Of a stretch of 64,000 nt of DNA, positions 34,395 to 43,118 are shown piece after piece; within the stretch, counting starts at the first letter, position 1; each line of letters starts with the position of its first letter. A program made the translations under genes and the position numbers. The notes beneath the pieces are model-generated. The model made no database searches. It worked only from the letters and a program-made list of their open reading frames with translations, and had not been told where the DNA came from. This DNA is from Candidatus Thalassospirochaeta sargassi (GTDB lineage: Bacteria > Spirochaetota > Spirochaetia > UBA9216): assembly GCA_028532855.1 (NCBI GenBank), contig JAQQAL010000022.1, forward strand, positions 68,844 to 132,843, read 5' to 3'.

Positions 34395-35561
34395 TTAACT
34401 CCTGATAGTTTCAATAGTCTGGGTAGCAATCATTAGTTCTTCATTAGTCGGAACCACTATTACTTTTACCCTGGAATCAGCTGCAGATATAATGGATTCT
34501 CCACTGCAGCTGTTATTTAAATTTTCATCAATTTTGATACCTAGTACATCGAGATTCCTGCAGATCATACTTCTCACTATTGCTGAATTTTCGCCGATGC
34601 CTGCGGTAAATATAAGAGCGTCCATCCTTCCCTGGAGACTCATTGCAAGTGCACCGATAAATCTTCTAATTGATCTTGAAAATATTCTGAGAGCAAGTTC
34701 TGCACGTTTATTACCCCTGGATGATGCATTAAGTATATCCCGAATATCACTGGAGACAGCGCTTAACCCCAGGAGACCGGATTTTTTATAGATAATTTCT
34801 TTAACCTCTTTGGCCGACATTCCCTGCTCTTCTATCATGTTGAGTATTACATCAGGATCAACATCACCGGAACGTGTTCCCATGGGTACGCCGCAGACAG
34901 TTCCGTAGCCGACTGAGGTGTCAACTCCTTCACAGCCAATTGAAGCCGCGACCGTAACACCGCCGCCAATATGACAGCTAATTGCATGCAGTTTGTCGGG
35001 ACTGATTCCTGTAATTGCCGCCGCCCTCAGGTTTACATATTTATGAGAAGCACTGTGAAAACCAAATTTACGGTATCCGTATTTTTCATAAAGCGAGTAA
35101 TCCAATGCATATAGAAAATCTTCATCTTCCATGCCTGTATAATAAGCAGTGTCGAAGGATGCTACATGAGGAACATCGCTTATGAACTTCTGAGCGGCTT
35201 TAACACCCAGCAGACAGGCAGGATTATGAAGAGGGGCAAGCGAGTTATATTTTTCAAATTCGACAAGCATTTTATCATTAATAATCAGAGGAGCAGAGAC
35301 ACCGGCTCCGCCGTGTACAATTCTATGACCGACTGCATCGATATTGCAGGATATTGTATCAAGTACATAACCCAGAGCTGTATTATGATCAGGTATTTCA
35401 AGGTGCTGAGATCTCTTTTCACCATTTCCGGGCTGATAGTTAAGTATGCCGTCAAGACCTATACGTTCAACAAGACCCTTGCAGAGAGTCTGCTTTGTAT
35501 TCATATCTATTACCTGAAACTTCAGGGATGAGCTGCCACTGTTAATTACAAGTACGTTCAT
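34395..35561 (-). CDS. ackA: Acetate/propionate kinase (ackA family)
   Basis: 388 residues. ATG 35561 has GGAGG upstream and the protein begins MNVLVINSGSSSLKF, the family signature; HRIVHGG and GTRSGDVDPDVI are also typical. Two conserved stretches differ: the usual FDTAFHQTMP reads FDTAYYTGME, and the usual HLGNGASI reads HIGGGVTVA. This may reflect a different short acyl substrate such as propionate. It makes ATP from acyl phosphate formed by PduL or Ptb. First gene of an operon with the P1 peptidase, panE and M20 genes. Confidence 0.88.
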   Translation of the reverse strand: MNVLVINSGSSSLKFQVIDMNTKQTLCKGLVERIGLDGILNYQPGNGEKRSQHLEIPDHNTALGYVLDTISCNIDAVGHRIVHGGAGVSAPLIINDKMLVEFEKYNSLAPLHNPACLLGVKAAQKFISDVPHVASFDTAYYTGMEDEDFLYALDYSLYEKYGYRKFGFHSASHKYVNLRAAAITGISPDKLHAISCHIGGGVTVAASIGCEGVDTSVGYGTVCGVPMGTRSGDVDPDVILNMIEEQGMSAKEVKEIIYKKSGLLGLSAVSSDIRDILNASSRGNKRAELALRIFSRSIRRFIGALAMSLQGRMDALIFTAGIGENSAIVRSMICRNLDVLGIKIDENLNNSCSGESIISAADSRVKVIVVPTNEELMIATQTIETIRS

Positions 35562-35592
35562 TTTATCCTCCAAAATTAGTATAATGATATCA

Positions 35593-35662
35593 TATTTGCG
35601 CAAACAATTAAACAAATGTTTTGGAAAACAAGGCTGGCAAAAAGCAAAAAATGGGTTATAGT
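35593..35662. promoter_or_regulatory. ackA/panB divergent control region with two shared operators
   Basis: TATTTGCGCAAACA (35593-35606) and TGTTTTGGAAAACA (35617-35630) are two copies of the shared palindrome, 24 bases apart. The first overlaps a possible minus-strand -35 (TTGTTT) for ackA. On the plus strand TGGCAA (35635-35640), 16-base spacer and TATAGT (35657-35662) would drive panB. Confidence 0.6.
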
Positions 35663-35697
35663 AGAGTAACCTGAAAGTATCAAATAAGGAGAAAAAA

Positions 35698-36564
35698 ATG
35701 AGTTCACATCCAGACGCAACAAAAAAACTGCTTTCTGCCGATTTGCTTAAAATGAGAGCTGACGGAGAAAAAATTTCAATGATTACGGCATATTCATATC
35801 CCCAGGGGATGATTGTTGATCAGGCCGGAATAGATATTATCCTTGTAGGCGATTCACTTGGAATGGTAGAGCTTGGATATGATGATACAGTTCCTGTAAC
35901 TATGGATGAGATGCTTATGCATACAAAGGCTGTAACCAGGGCTGTAAAGCGCGCACATGTTGTAGGCGATCTGCCTTTCATGTCTTATAATATTTCAACC
36001 GAACAGGCCGTTACAAATGCTGGTATCCTCTATAAGAACGGTGGTGCAGACTCAATTAAATTTGAGGGCGGCCAGGAATATGCAAATGTTGCATCGGCTA
36101 TAACACGTGCCGGTATTCCATTCTTTGCTCATATAGGGCTTACTCCCCAGACTGCTGCCATGATGGGCGGTTTCAAGGTTCAGGGAAAGTCACTTGATGC
36201 AGCGAAGGCTGTTCTTGATGATGCTCTAGCAATGCAGGACGCGGGTGCTTTTGCAGTTATTCTTGAAGCAATTCCCCAGCAGCTTGCTGAAATAATCACT
36301 GAAAAACTCGATATCTGTACCGTAGGAATAGGAGCCGGACCTCAGTGTTCAGGACAGGTTCTTGTTTTTCACGATCTGCTTGGCCTGTTCAAAAAGTTCA
36401 CACCGAAGTTCGTAAAGGTTTACGCCGATATGTATTCCGCTCAGATGGATGCAGTATCAGAGTATATCAAGGACGTAAAGGAAGTAAACTTCCCGGCTGC
36501 AGAGCATAGCTTTAATATGAAAAAGGAAGCTGTAGAAGAGCTGAAGAACGCACTCGGAGTATAA
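35698..36564 (+). CDS. panB: 3-methyl-2-oxobutanoate hydroxymethyltransferase
   Basis: 288 residues with PanB marks: MITAYSYPQGMIVDQAGID, LVGDSLGMVELGY, GDLPFMSY, FAHIGLTPQ and GAGPQCSGQVLVFHDLLGL. It adds a one-carbon unit from 5,10-methylene-THF to 2-oxoisovalerate, giving 2-dehydropantoate; folD begins at the next base and supplies methylene-THF. Pantothenate also needs beta-alanine, the uracil breakdown product, a possible link to the rest of the window. Confidence 0.95.
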   Translation: MSSHPDATKKLLSADLLKMRADGEKISMITAYSYPQGMIVDQAGIDIILVGDSLGMVELGYDDTVPVTMDEMLMHTKAVTRAVKRAHVVGDLPFMSYNISTEQAVTNAGILYKNGGADSIKFEGGQEYANVASAITRAGIPFFAHIGLTPQTAAMMGGFKVQGKSLDAAKAVLDDALAMQDAGAFAVILEAIPQQLAEIITEKLDICTVGIGAGPQCSGQVLVFHDLLGLFKKFTPKFVKVYADMYSAQMDAVSEYIKDVKEVNFPAAEHSFNMKKEAVEELKNALGV

Positions 36565-37473
36565 ATGTCCGCGAAATTAATAAAAGGCACCGTAATCCGC
36601 GAGGAGATTCTCGCGGAGCTGCGGGCTGAAACTGAAGAACTGAAACAAAAATACGGCAGGGTGCCGGGGCTTGTGACTATTCTTGTAGGTGAAAATCCGG
36701 CATCGGTATCATATGTCACACTTAAGATCAAAACGGCGAAGAGGCTTGGTTATAATGAAATTCAGGATAGCCAGTCGCCTGATATTACCGAAGATGCCCT
36801 GCTCAGACTTATTGAAAAATATAATCACGACGATGACATCAACGGAATACTTGTCCAGCTTCCATTACCGGATCACATAGATGAAAAAAAGGTTCTAAAC
36901 AAGATTGATCCTGATAAGGATGTTGACGGTTTTCATCCGGTAAATGTCGGTAGGCTTATGATAGGTGGCGATGAAGTGAAGTTCCCGCCATGTACACCTG
37001 CGGCCATACAGGAGATGATTGTGCGTGCCGGCGTTGAAACAAAGGGCGCCGAGGTTGTCGTTGTAGGCCGTTCCAATATTGTAGGTAAACCGATTGCCAA
37101 TATGATGATGCAGAAGGGGGAGGGCGCTAATGCGACAGTAACTGTTGTTCACACCGGCACCAAGAACCTGGCTGAGCATTGTCTGCGAGCCGATATTCTG
37201 ATAGTAGCTGCAGGAGTACCCGGTCTTGTAAAACCAGAATGGATTAAGAAGGGTGCATGCGTCATAGACGTTGGTGTAAACAGAGTAGGTGAAAAAATCA
37301 GTGAAAAGACCGGAAAAAAAATTGCCGTATTATCGGGTGATGTTGATTTTGAGCCTGCATGTGAAAGAGCCGGTTTTATTACTCCTGTACCAGGCGGTGT
37401 AGGGCCTATGACTATTACTATGCTGATGAAAAATACAATGAAATCCTTTAAGTACAGCCTTGGGCTTTTGTAG
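36565..37473 (+). CDS. folD: Bifunctional methylenetetrahydrofolate dehydrogenase/cyclohydrolase
   Basis: 302 residues: SYVTLKIKTAKRLGY with the catalytic Lys, QLPLPDHI, KDVDGFHPVN, VVGRSNIVGKPIANMM (NAD(P) site) and TPVPGGVGPMTITMLM. It interconverts methylene-, methenyl- and formyl-THF. The ATG follows the panB stop with no gap. It can also serve one-carbon units produced by purine fermentation, together with formate-THF ligase at 38864. Confidence 0.95.
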   Translation: MSAKLIKGTVIREEILAELRAETEELKQKYGRVPGLVTILVGENPASVSYVTLKIKTAKRLGYNEIQDSQSPDITEDALLRLIEKYNHDDDINGILVQLPLPDHIDEKKVLNKIDPDKDVDGFHPVNVGRLMIGGDEVKFPPCTPAAIQEMIVRAGVETKGAEVVVVGRSNIVGKPIANMMMQKGEGANATVTVVHTGTKNLAEHCLRADILIVAAGVPGLVKPEWIKKGACVIDVGVNRVGEKISEKTGKKIAVLSGDVDFEPACERAGFITPVPGGVGPMTITMLMKNTMKSFKYSLGLL

Positions 37474-37568
37474 AAATCTGTAATGGCAGAGCTTCCGACT
37501 CGACAGAATGACAGAATTGACTATGCTGTTTAGAATGCTGATGAAAGCCCCGGGAGAAACTGATTTTT

Positions 37569-38417
37569 ATGGAATTTAAAATCTTAGAATCGACTCAAGA
37601 AATATATAGTTTTATAGAAAGGCTGAAGTCTGAGAATTTAACAACGATAGCTATGGATTTTGAAGGCGAGTTTAATCTCCATGTTTATGGCGAGAAGCTC
37701 TGTCTGATACAGATATTCGACGGCTGTGAAGCTTATATAATTGATCCATTAAAAGCCGATATGTCTGCTGTGAAAAAACTGTTCGAAGATGAAAAAATTC
37801 TCAAGATAATGTGGGATGCTCAGAGTGATATATCATTAGTTGTTAACGGTTATTCAATGACTATAAAATCTGTTTTAGATCTACGTCCGGCCGCTGATCT
37901 GCTTGAGCTTACGAAAAAAGATTATGCCAGCGTTACAGCTGAGATTCTTGAGATTGAGAAAAAAGCTGGAAAATCAAGATTCCAGAAATATAACTGGATG
38001 CGAAGACCAATTGACAAGGCTGCTGTAGAGTATGCCTTAAATGATGTTCTGCATCTGCATGCTCTTCGAGATGAGGTTTTTAAACGTTTATATGATAAAA
38101 ACCTTATTAACGAATTTTTCAGACTTAATATGATTGTGCAGAATCGTAATTATGTTCGTGTACCGGGGCAGCGTCATAAGAAGATGAAGGGCTACAGATA
38201 CCTTAGCAGCAATGAGAAAAAAAAGCTTAAAAAAATATTTGACATTAGAGATTCCTTTGCACGTGAACTGAATTGGCCGCCGCATCGGGTTATAGCAAAT
38301 CCGGAGTTGATTGAAATCTCAAAAGGGATTACAGACCCGGGAAATATCAGGTTTGATAGAAAAATAACACCCGCAGTTCGTCAAGAGATAATCCTGAAAA
38401 TCAGGAACTCATCATAA
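37569..38417 (+). CDS. rnd: Ribonuclease D-like 3'-5' exonuclease
   Basis: 282 residues with the DEDDy exonuclease motifs: AMDFEGEFN (Exo I), MWDAQSDI (Exo II) and YALNDVLHLHALRD (Exo III), followed by a helical HRDC-like region (about 200-280). It trims the 3' ends of tRNA precursors and other small RNAs. Its end overlaps the convergent CoA-binding protein gene by 17 bases. Confidence 0.9.
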   Translation: MEFKILESTQEIYSFIERLKSENLTTIAMDFEGEFNLHVYGEKLCLIQIFDGCEAYIIDPLKADMSAVKKLFEDEKILKIMWDAQSDISLVVNGYSMTIKSVLDLRPAADLLELTKKDYASVTAEILEIEKKAGKSRFQKYNWMRRPIDKAAVEYALNDVLHLHALRDEVFKRLYDKNLINEFFRLNMIVQNRNYVRVPGQRHKKMKGYRYLSSNEKKKLKKIFDIRDSFARELNWPPHRVIANPELIEISKGITDPGNIRFDRKITPAVRQEIILKIRNSS

Positions 38418-38793
38418 TACAGGTTTTAGAGACAACTGATATTCCTTTTTTTCGACAGAGCCTGATTGCTTCCTTTGATTCCGCTCCCGGTTGAAGCCAA
38501 ACCTGTTTTATTCCGTTTTCCGCAGCCTCTTTTATCAGGGTCTCGGTAATTGGCGGCGGTGTGACGCAGATTAATAATTCAATATTCTCAGGCAATTCAT
38601 CTATGGCCGGGAAGCATTTTTCTCCGTCAAACTCTTTCAGTTTAGGGTTTAACGGATAGACATTATATCCCCGCTTTTTCAGGTTTCTGAATACCCTGCC
38701 TCCGAATTTTGTTTTATCATTTGAAACACCTGCAACTGCAACGTTTTTTGATTTGAGATGATTGTCTGCAGTCGTTTTAAATTTTAATATCAT
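38401..38793 (-). CDS. CoA-binding (YccU-like) domain protein
   Basis: 130 residues, a Rossmann-like CoA-binding domain as in the N-terminus of succinyl-CoA synthetase alpha: KNVAVAGVSNDKTKFGGRVFRNL, YPLNPKL and KQVWLQPGAESKEA. Function unknown; possibly an acyl-CoA sensor or ligase partner. It overlaps the rnd gene end and has no clear ribosome binding site. Confidence 0.8.
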   Translation of the reverse strand: MILKFKTTADNHLKSKNVAVAGVSNDKTKFGGRVFRNLKKRGYNVYPLNPKLKEFDGEKCFPAIDELPENIELLICVTPPPITETLIKEAAENGIKQVWLQPGAESKEAIRLCRKKGISVVSKTCIMMSS

Positions 38794-38829
38794 AACTATT
38801 TTAGATATGCTCTTCCAAAAAACGATACA

Positions 38830-38853
38830 CGGCAGAGAATAGAATCTCTGCCG
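38830..38853 (-). terminator. Terminator of the formate-THF ligase gene
   Basis: CGGCAGAGA (38830-38838) pairs with TCTCTGCCG (38845-38853); a run of six T follows after eight bases on the minus strand. It is less canonical than others in the window. Confidence 0.65.
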
Positions 38854-38863
38854 CGGAATTAAA

Positions 38864-40627
38864 CTAGAATAAGCCTTTTACTTTTCCAGTTTCTACATCA
38901 ACATCTATTCTTCTGAATGCAGGATCAGACGCAGTGCCAGGCATAAGCTTTATACCGCCAGCAACAGGAACAATGAAACCTGCTCCCTGATATATTAATA
39001 TATCACTGATAGGAAGTGTCCAGCCTTTCGGGCGTCCTTTAAGAGAGGGCTCGTGGGAAAGGCTGAGATGAGTTTTAACCATACATGTGCCTAGTCCACT
39101 CAGCGATTTATCAGCCATTATTGACTCAAGTTTTTTACGGGCATCTGATGTATAACTGACGCCGTCGGCTCCGTAGACTTCCTTGGCAATGAGTTCAATT
39201 CTATTTTCAAGAGGTGTTTCGTCTGAATACAAAAATTTGAAATCCGGTTTATCTTCACAGGCTGCAGCAACTGTTTCAGCCAGTTCAACTGCACCCTCTC
39301 CGCCTTTTTCCCAGTGTTTTGACACTGCTACTCTGGCCCCGGCAGCCTTACAAGCCTCTTTTATGATCTTGACCTCATTATCGGTGTCGGTGTAGAAGTG
39401 ATTGATGCATACAACAGCTGGAATCCCGCTCTTTTTGACAGTTTCAATGTGTGCAAGCAGGTTCTGCAATCCATTCTTAACAAGTTCGGTATTTTCTTCT
39501 GTATAGGCTTTATCAAGTGGTTTGCCCGGGGCTACCCGGGGTCCTCCGCCATGCATCTTCAGCGCCCTGACGGTGCAGACAATCACTGAACAGTTAGGAG
39601 TGAGCCCGGAGAATCGGCATTTAAGATTCCAGAACTTTTCAAAGCCGATGTCGGCACCGAAACCGCTTTCAGTTACGTGGTAATCTGCCAGTTTAAGGCC
39701 AAGTCTGTCTGCTATAATGGATGATTGCCCTATGGCTATATTGGCAAAAGGCCCTGCATGTACTAGTACGGGCTGTCCTTCAATTGTCTGCATAAGAGTA
39801 GGGTTAATGGCCTTGGACATAATCGCTGTCATTGCTCCGTCAACCTCAAGATCGGCAGTAGTTACAGCTCTGCCTTTTTTGTCATATGCAACAATCATTT
39901 TAGAGATGCGTTCACGTAGATCCTTAAGATCTTTTGCTACAGCAAGAATCGCCATTATTTCTGAAGAAACAGTAATCTGAAAACCGCTCTTCATCATAAA
40001 GCCGTCCATCTTTCCACCAAGACCTATCATGATTTCTCTTAGTGATTGTGCGGAAAAATCTATGGCCCATCCTATTGCCGGGTTGCGAGGATCTATGTCG
40101 AGACGTTTCAGTCCCTTTTTTTCAAGTGTTTCATCACTGTAGTTGAATTCATGCTGAAGCCGGCTGGTGAGAGCAACCATTGCAAGGTTGTGTGCATTTG
40201 TAATAGCGTCAATATCTCCGGTGAGGCCCAGGCTGAAATCGGTGAGAGGAATGCACTGAGCGAGTCCTCCTCCTGCAGCAGAGCCTTTTATGTTGAAGGT
40301 GGGGCCTCCCGAAGGCTGTCTGATTGCTCCTGTTACTGATTTGCCGATCTTGCCAAGCCCCTGGACAAGCCCCATGGTTGTGGTCGTTTTACCTTCGCCG
40401 AGGGGAGTAGGGTTGATTGCGGTAACCTCAATGTATTTGCCGTCAGGTTTGGTTTTAAGTCGATCAAGAATTGTTCTGTAATCTAGTTTTGCAAGGTAAT
40501 GACCGTAGGGGAGTATTTCCAGCTCATCAAGTTCCAGCTCTTCAGCAAGCTGCCGGACATTCTTCATGTTTTTTTCTGAAAGCTCAGCAATCTCCCAGTC
40601 TTCGAGTTTTGTGGGATCTATGTTCAT
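38864..40627 (-). CDS. fhs: Formate-tetrahydrofolate ligase
   Basis: 587 residues; FTHFS marks include the nucleotide site [31 protein letters not shown] and [16 protein letters not shown]. It activates formate to 10-formyl-THF with ATP, or runs in reverse to make ATP from formyl-THF during purine fermentation. Start is taken at ATG 40627 because GGAG lies 7 bases upstream; an in-frame ATG 12 bases earlier has no site. Together with folD it completes a one-carbon branch. It follows the CsgG-like gene by 31 bases. Confidence 0.95.
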   Translation of the reverse strand: MNIDPTKLEDWEIAELSEKNMKNVRQLAEELELDELEILPYGHYLAKLDYRTILDRLKTKPDGKYIEVTAINPTPLGEGKTTTTMGLVQGLGKIGKSVTGAIRQPSGGPTFNIKGSAAGGGLAQCIPLTDFSLGLTGDIDAITNAHNLAMVALTSRLQHEFNYSDETLEKKGLKRLDIDPRNPAIGWAIDFSAQSLREIMIGLGGKMDGFMMKSGFQITVSSEIMAILAVAKDLKDLRERISKMIVAYDKKGRAVTTADLEVDGAMTAIMSKAINPTLMQTIEGQPVLVHAGPFANIAIGQSSIIADRLGLKLADYHVTESGFGADIGFEKFWNLKCRFSGLTPNCSVIVCTVRALKMHGGGPRVAPGKPLDKAYTEENTELVKNGLQNLLAHIETVKKSGIPAVVCINHFYTDTDNEVKIIKEACKAAGARVAVSKHWEKGGEGAVELAETVAAACEDKPDFKFLYSDETPLENRIELIAKEVYGADGVSYTSDARKKLESIMADKSLSGLGTCMVKTHLSLSHEPSLKGRPKGWTLPISDILIYQGAGFIVPVAGGIKLMPGTASDPAFRRIDVDVETGKVKGLF

Positions 40628-40658
40628 TTTCTGCTCCATATTCTGTTTTTAAGCGGTT

Positions 40659-41561
40659 TTAATAAACCAGCAGGGTATCTTTCAACTGTTGATTATAGTT
40701 TGCTTCATACATAAAGGGTGTCGCGACACTGCCAAGCCAGGATGATGCCCATATAGTGCCTGTCAATATTTTGGCTACAAGAGAATCAGTGAAAAGGCTC
40801 ATAACAAAAAGGCCTGTAGCTGCAATTCCTGTATACCCGAGCTCATCGAAGCCCTGTCTGAAACTGCCGATGTTCAGTCCGAACGTGATAAAATTAACAA
40901 AAGCATAACGGCCGGCATTAGAGAGTTCATAATCATCATAGATTTCTCTGCGGACATCAAGATTTGATTCCTGCATGGTTCTTTCATTGAAATCGATTTT
41001 TCTCAGCTCGATCATACTGAAAAAGCCAATCTGTTCAACGTATTCGGTAAGTGTCGCGGCATCATAACCGATGTTCTGATTGATTACAGCAAGTGCCTCC
41101 GTTGAATCAGCAAGTTCAGCAGCGGCTTCTGCTGAAAGATCGAGGAAGTCGTCCATGTTAACAGCGCTTTTTTTGACAGATTTTTCTATCTCCCCGGTTT
41201 CAACATTTATTTTATCAATAACGAGTATGAATTTGTTGCCGAACTTGCTGAGGTTACCGAGAAAGAGATAATTTACAGATAGAAGTTCACCAATCTCGGA
41301 CGCACTGGCTTCATTAACGAGTCCGGACATCTGAAGTTGATGTTCGTTAAGAATGGACTGCATGTTTCCGCGTTCAAGTACAATGTATACCCCGGTTGCT
41401 ACTAAATCTGAGCGAAAAAGATCTGCTATAGCAAGGGCATCAGACAGGTCAATATCCTTTGCTTCAAAATCCAGTACAGCAACACGATCTTTTGAGAACG
41501 CCGGTGCTGCAAGAATTGCGGCAATAAGCAGGACTAAAAAAATAAGTCTTTTTATATTCAT
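40659..41561 (-). CDS. Exported CsgG/FlgO-like protein (paralogue of the 22137 gene)
   Basis: 300 residues with a signal peptide (1-24, ending near PAFSKD) and the same first domain as the gene at 22137: VAVLDFEAKDI, the ERGNMQSILNEHQLQMSG segment and LGNLSKFGNKFILV. The C-terminal half differs and has two or three hydrophobic segments. ATG 41561 with GGAG 9 bases upstream is preferred over the codon 12 bases earlier. Role unknown. Confidence 0.65.
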   Translation of the reverse strand: MNIKRLIFLVLLIAAILAAPAFSKDRVAVLDFEAKDIDLSDALAIADLFRSDLVATGVYIVLERGNMQSILNEHQLQMSGLVNEASASEIGELLSVNYLFLGNLSKFGNKFILVIDKINVETGEIEKSVKKSAVNMDDFLDLSAEAAAELADSTEALAVINQNIGYDAATLTEYVEQIGFFSMIELRKIDFNERTMQESNLDVRREIYDDYELSNAGRYAFVNFITFGLNIGSFRQGFDELGYTGIAATGLFVMSLFTDSLVAKILTGTIWASSWLGSVATPFMYEANYNQQLKDTLLVY

Positions 41562-41600
41562 AACATACTCCATTCTTTATTCATCGATAATAATGCTTTT

Positions 41601-41629
41601 ATAGTATTACGTCTAAAAAATGCTGTCAA
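41601..41629 (-). promoter_or_regulatory. Promoter of the CsgG-like paralogue
   Basis: Minus strand TTGACA (41624-41629), 17-base spacer, TACTAT (41601-41606), a strong match. Its message may extend into fhs. Confidence 0.7.
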
Positions 41630-41659
41630 CGAAAGACTTTTAATAATTAAGATCCTGAT

Positions 41660-41692
41660 AAAAAGAGACAGCCGGTCCTTCTGGATCGGCTG
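41660..41692 (-). terminator. Terminator of the first carbamoyl hydrolase gene
   Basis: CAGCCGATCC and GGACCGGCTG pair around AGAA on the minus strand (41669-41692, one mismatch), followed by TCTCTTTTT. Confidence 0.85.
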
Positions 41693-41715
41693 CAAGTAAA
41701 ATCAATATCAGATTA

Positions 41716-42963
41716 TCAAACTTCGTTAGCAGTCTTGAGAATACAGTGAAGCAGAACGTTCGTTCCGCGCTCACAGTCTTCGTATGGCGTGTCTTCGACT
41801 TCAACATGGCTTCGACCGTTTATTGATGGTACGAAGATCATGGCCCCGCGGGTAACCTGGTTGACTTCACTCATGTCGTGGCCTGCGCCTGAAACCATTC
41901 GTTTACAGCTGTATCCTAGCTCTTCCGAGGTTTCTGCAACCCTGTCCCAGAGATCTTGATCAAAGGGGGCATGTGCTACTTTCCAGGTTTCTTCAGTTCT
42001 GATAGGGCAGCCTCTTCTTTCTGCTATTACCTCAAATTCCTTCTTCATCATTTCCCATGCCTTTATTGCATGTTCATCGTCCCAGGATCGAATGTCTACA
42101 GTAAAGTGGACTGCATCAGGAATGATGTTTCTTGAGTTGGGATAGTTCTGTATTTCTCCGACAGTACCAACCATATTGCCCATCTGGTGTGCAACCTTGT
42201 TAACAACCATGTTCATTTCGGAGAACGCAAGGAGGGCATCATTTCTGCCAATCATTGGGGTAGGTCCTACCTGGTTTGCTGTACCTTCAAGCCAGATGTC
42301 GTACCAGTGAAGACATAAAATACCTTTCGGGGCGCCAATCTGTATTTTTTCATTCCAGAGCTGAGGGCCCTGCTCAATGTGCAGTTCGTATGCCGCATAG
42401 ATGTCCCATTCTTTATGTGATGCCGGGTATGTGCCCTTATAGCCGATTCTTTCAAGTTCCTCGCCGAAAACTGTTTCGCCATCGCGATCTTTTCTAGCAT
42501 AGGCCCATTCTTTTGTGTGGTTGCCTACCCAGACGCCTGAACCCATACATGCAGGCGCGAACCAGCCGCCCTCTTCATTAGTCCAGTCGACAATGATGAG
42601 ATCTCTTTCGAGTTCTATATTATGATCGTTGATGACTCGCATTACCTCAAGGGCACCGAGCACTCCAAGTATACCATCGAAACGACCGCCGGGGCGCTGT
42701 GTGTCAAAATGTGAACCTGTCATAACTGCACCGAGTGAGGGGTTCTTGCCGGGGCGTTTTGCAAAAATGTTGCCCATCTCATCGATTGTTACCTCACAAC
42801 CGCATTCTTTGTACCATTTAACAAGAAGATCTCTTCCGATTTTATCCTCATCGGTCGCCGCACATCTAATCAGACCGTTGTTGTCGGTTTTGCCGATTTT
42901 CGCAGATTCCTCTATAGTGCTCTGTAAACGAGCGCCGTCAATTCTAAGATCCTTAAGTTCCAA
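41716..42963 (-). CDS. Zn-dependent N-carbamoyl amidohydrolase (hydantoinase/carbamoylase family)
   Basis: 415 residues of the M20-like AllC/beta-ureidopropionase family. Metal ligands are visible as His85 (GSHFDT), Asp96 (RFDGILG), Glu130/131 (NEEGG), His195 (ELHIEQGP) and His386 (RSHVEVE). These enzymes split N-carbamoyl groups from beta-alanine, amino acids, allantoate or ureidoglycine. In the substrate-binding dimer loop the usual A-N-H-A-G reads A-N-Q-V-G (Gln231), unlike the neighbouring paralogue. Candidate for beta-ureidopropionase given preTA, but the substrate is unproven. Two shared operators lie upstream. Confidence 0.82.
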   Translation of the reverse strand: MELKDLRIDGARLQSTIEESAKIGKTDNNGLIRCAATDEDKIGRDLLVKWYKECGCEVTIDEMGNIFAKRPGKNPSLGAVMTGSHFDTQRPGGRFDGILGVLGALEVMRVINDHNIELERDLIIVDWTNEEGGWFAPACMGSGVWVGNHTKEWAYARKDRDGETVFGEELERIGYKGTYPASHKEWDIYAAYELHIEQGPQLWNEKIQIGAPKGILCLHWYDIWLEGTANQVGPTPMIGRNDALLAFSEMNMVVNKVAHQMGNMVGTVGEIQNYPNSRNIIPDAVHFTVDIRSWDDEHAIKAWEMMKKEFEVIAERRGCPIRTEETWKVAHAPFDQDLWDRVAETSEELGYSCKRMVSGAGHDMSEVNQVTRGAMIFVPSINGRSHVEVEDTPYEDCERGTNVLLHCILKTANEV

Positions 42964-42990
42964 AATATAAAAACCTCCTATAGGCTAAAA

Positions 42991-43044
42991 TGTTTGCCTT
43001 AACATTTGCGTAAACATGATACCAGATAAATTTGAATATAGCAA
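42991..43044 (-). promoter_or_regulatory. Promoter of the first carbamoyl hydrolase gene with tandem shared operators
   Basis: Minus strand TTGCTA (43039-43044), 17-base spacer, TATCAT (43016-43021). CATTTGCGTAAACA (43003-43016) abuts the -10 box and TGTTTGCCTTAACA (42991-43004) follows it, both copies of the shared motif, as for a repressor. Confidence 0.7.
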
Positions 43045-43064
43045 ATAAAAAAAATGAATAAAAA

Positions 43065-43089
43065 AACCCCGTCCAATCAGGACAGGGTT
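43065..43089 (-). terminator. Terminator of the second carbamoyl hydrolase gene
   Basis: AACCCTGTCC and GGACGGGGTT pair across a short loop on the minus strand (43065-43089, one bulge/mismatch), followed by TTTTT, so this gene is separate from the next. Confidence 0.85.
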
Positions 43090-43118
43090 GTAAAGGTTTA
43101 TGGCTTAAATAATTAGAC

